This document shows positions 61,951 to 63,201 of a stretch of 63,201 nt of DNA, piece after piece. Made by a program: the position numbers and the translations under genes. This DNA comes from a virus. The DNA is taken from positions 1 to 63,201 of the IMG/VR virus record IMGVR_UViG_3300022562_002172; one strand, written 5' to 3'. The stretch's first letter is position 1. Each line of letters starts with the position of its first letter. The notes under the pieces were generated by a model, which worked only from the letters and a program-made list of their open reading frames with translations, was not told where the DNA came from and searched no databases.

Positions 61951-61956
61951 ACGTTA
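61951..61956 (-). promoter_or_regulatory. TANNNT promoter box (TAACGT)
   Basis: TAACGT in CGTAACGTGTCC, 11 bases before ATG 61939, just after tRNA-Val. Confidence 0.45.
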
Positions 61957-61976
61957 CGTTGAAGGGACACGATCGG

Positions 61977-62048
61977 TAGGCGGGACAGGGGTCGAACCTG
62001 CGACGTCCGGCTTGTAAGGCCAGCGCTCTACCACTGAGCTACCCGCCC
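61977..62048 (-). tRNA. tRNA-Val (anticodon UAC)
   Basis: A 72-nt cloverleaf: acceptor GGGCGGG/CCCGCCT (G1-U72 wobble) with A73, D-stem GCTC/GAGC, anticodon stem CTGGC/GCCGG around CTTACAA, T-arm GCAGG-TTCGACC-CCTGT. No CCA (CCG follows). Bases 8-10 (UAG) are the stop codon of the vanW-like gene upstream. Confidence 0.93.
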
Positions 62049-63013
62049 GAATCTTGTGCCGTAGCCCCGGCATCCCCAGGGTCCCACGGCGGTGGGCCGT
62101 CCGCTGTCCACGCGGCCCCGACCTCCCATATCTCGTCCACGGGAGGATAGGCGCTGACGTGGCGCTCGACCCTTTGGCCCCCGTCCGGGAGCTCGGTGCT
62201 GACGATCAAGAAGGCCCGCCTTCCGCGGACCCCGCTCTGGACCTTGTGACGGTATGTCGCCGACTTCCTCCACGGATGCCGCCTGTAGCGGCGCTGGAAG
62301 TCGTCCGTCCAGGAGAAGGTGGAACTGAAGCTGACCTTTGTTTCCTGGGCGTCGCGGCCCCAGAAGGTGACGCCGACCTCGCATTCCTTCCCTCCGTCCG
62401 AGATGACGCCGACGTCCGTGGACACGCGGATCGGCCATGGGAACGGGTTCTTGACGACGAGGTCGGAGGAGTAGCACATCCCGCCGTCGGACTCACACTC
62501 TGGCGGGAAAGCGACGGTCGCGTCCAGCCCGGCCATGATATAGGAAGACGGCCTCGAGTGCGGCAAACGGCGGACGACCTTCAAACCTGAAGCAAGGGCC
62601 GCGGCGTGCATCGTGGAGCTCACCTGACAGACGCCCCCGCCGACATCCGGGGTCAGCTCGCCCATGAAGATGACCGGGGCCTCCACGAACCCCGCCTCCT
62701 TGGAGCGGACCCCGACCGCGGCGTTGAAGCTGAGGTCCTCCCCGGGGGCGACGACCTTGCCGTCGAGCTTCTTGGCCGCGAGCTCGATGTTCTCCGCCCG
62801 TGGGGCGGCCTTGCCGGCGCAGCCGTACCTGGTCACGTACGACCCGAGAACCTGGTTAAACGGACGGACGTCGAGCTCTTCGGGGGAAAAGGTCGCCCTC
62901 GGCGCCGGGGTTGCCAGGGGGGATGAATCCGACAGATCCGGCGCCGGGGGCTGGTTAGTCTCTCTGCCGCAGGACGACAAAAGGCCTGCGGCTACCGTGA
63001 GCGCGAACGGCAT
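62039..63013 (-). CDS. VanW-family lipoprotein
   Basis: A 324-residue protein. Starts MPFALTVAAGLLSSCG, a lipoprotein signal with LSSC (Cys15); a longer TTG/GTG start is possible. The VanW domain has VAPGEDLSFNAAVG, VGGGVCQVSSTMHAAALASG, LPHSRPSSYIMAGLDATVAF. VanW proteins lie near peptidoglycan or glycopeptide-resistance genes; the role may be envelope binding. Ends on a TAG made by tRNA-Val bases 8-10. Confidence 0.88.
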   Translation of the reverse strand: MPFALTVAAGLLSSCGRETNQPPAPDLSDSSPLATPAPRATFSPEELDVRPFNQVLGSYVTRYGCAGKAAPRAENIELAAKKLDGKVVAPGEDLSFNAAVGVRSKEAGFVEAPVIFMGELTPDVGGGVCQVSSTMHAAALASGLKVVRRLPHSRPSSYIMAGLDATVAFPPECESDGGMCYSSDLVVKNPFPWPIRVSTDVGVISDGGKECEVGVTFWGRDAQETKVSFSSTFSWTDDFQRRYRRHPWRKSATYRHKVQSGVRGRRAFLIVSTELPDGGQRVERHVSAYPPVDEIWEVGAAWTADGPPPWDPGDAGATAQDSGG

Positions 63014-63044
63014 GAGCTGCGTCACGGCCAAGACATTACGCTTG

Positions 63045-63119
63045 TCGGGGTGGCGGGACTCGAACCCGCGACCTCCCGGTCCCGAACCGGGCGCGCTGCC
63101 CAGACTGCGCTACACCCCG
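63045..63119 (-). tRNA. tRNA-Pro (anticodon CGG)
   Basis: A 75-nt cloverleaf: acceptor CGGGGTG/CACCCCG with A73, anticodon stem CCCGG/CCGGG around TTCGGGA, T-arm GCGGG-TTCGAGT-CCCGC. No CCA. Its bases 8-10 (UAG) end the partial gene entering from the right edge. Confidence 0.93.
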
Positions 63120-63201
63120 TTATCTTTTCGTATCTGGTCCATCGCGGCGCGGAGAAGGTCCCCGGCCGAGACTGAGTTGATGTTGGAGTCCGTCTCCAGA
63201 T
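63110..63201 (-). CDS. Partial gene ending in tRNA-Pro
   Basis: Only the last 29 codons are inside the window: LETDSNINSVSAGDLLRAAM then DQIRKDNGV and TAG. The stop is tRNA-Pro bases 8-10, overlap 10 nt. The start lies beyond the right edge. Not recognised. Confidence 0.65.
   Translation of the reverse strand, partial: LETDSNINSVSAGDLLRAAMDQIRKDNGV

Noticed and set aside
59978-62017. 679-codon frame on the plus strand opposite the AAA+ gene
   Set aside because: A shadow of the codon pattern of the AAA+ ATPase on the other strand, and it runs through tRNA-Val.
1-63201. CRISPR array
   Set aside because: No regularly spaced direct repeats with unique spacers were seen; the repeats present are hairpins or low-complexity coding repeats.
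1-63201. Insertion sequence or integrase
   Set aside because: No transposase or tyrosine/serine recombinase motifs were seen. The TnpB resemblance at 57491 is too partial, with no flanking ends.

Overview
This window reads as part of a very large, GC-rich (roughly 60% or more) bacteriophage genome, or a phage-like megaplasmid. Genes are packed almost without gaps, most run on the minus strand, and neighbours usually overlap by a few bases (ATGA, GTGA, TGATG, TTGA). Many encode proteins under 150 residues, often with zinc-binding cysteine pairs. There are no ribosomal proteins and no central metabolism. DNA replication, recombination and nucleotide-pool genes sit beside phage-carried translation genes (five tRNAs, one tmRNA). 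No capsid, tail, terminase or integrase gene was recognised, so this looks like the replication and auxiliary part of a larger genome. The host is unknown. At about 25 genes a TANNNT box lies 5-8 bases before the start codon, which suggests leaderless mRNAs and a host such as an actinobacterium or Deinococcus relative.

Layout. 1-10 kb: small operons, a stand-alone primase zinc domain, DnaJ, a family A DNA polymerase with an unusual C-terminal extension, and a dCTP deaminase. 10-20 kb: a sigma-region-2 protein, a YkgJ-like protein, a histone-H1-like protein, a mini J-domain protein, a large protein with a nitrile-hydratase-leader-like C-terminus, MazG, an HD phosphohydrolase, and a protein carrying a RuvA-type domain III. 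20-36 kb: a ferritin-like protein, an HExxH protein, a half-length Rad50/SbcC-like ATPase, RecA, RuvC, a possible ssDNA-binding protein, RuvB, a CoaB/aldolase-like fusion and a full sigma-70 factor. 36-46 kb: a phosphatase, a NADAR protein, an RRM RNA-binding protein, HNH nuclease, CorA, tRNA-Leu, a cupin-like protein, tmRNA and a Nudix fusion. 46-63 kb: TerC, SPFH, an endolysin-like peptidase, a UUA-anticodon tRNA, HD and Nudix hydrolases, an ECF sigma factor, a GIY-YIG/methyltransferase fusion, a response-regulator receiver, Dam methylase, tRNA-Arg with an HNH gene and a tRNA half, TM/coiled-coil proteins, an AAA+ ATPase, tRNA-Val, a VanW lipoprotein and tRNA-Pro.

How it fits together. DNA polymerase, primase domain, RecA, RuvB, RuvC, a RuvA-domain protein and the SbcC-like ATPase form a self-supplied replication and recombination set. 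dCTP deaminase, MazG, HD and Nudix enzymes would clean and bias the nucleotide pool. Three sigma-like proteins and a uniform promoter motif point to phage control of transcription. The most distinctive feature is how the tRNA genes are embedded. Three different coding sequences end on the UAG formed by the conserved U8-A9-G10 of the tRNA that follows, each overlapping that tRNA by exactly 10 bases. A fourth gene (HNH) ends inside the anticodon loop of tRNA-Arg. 5' maturation of those tRNAs would remove the stop codons from the upstream messages, and the same genome encodes its own tmRNA, the RNA that rescues ribosomes on stop-less messages. One tRNA has anticodon UUA and should read the UAA stop codon. 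A second unusual layer is a recurrent C-terminal ending, [I/V]-M-E-S and variants, on unrelated small proteins, and a shared SYDDLLK ending on two recombination-region proteins.
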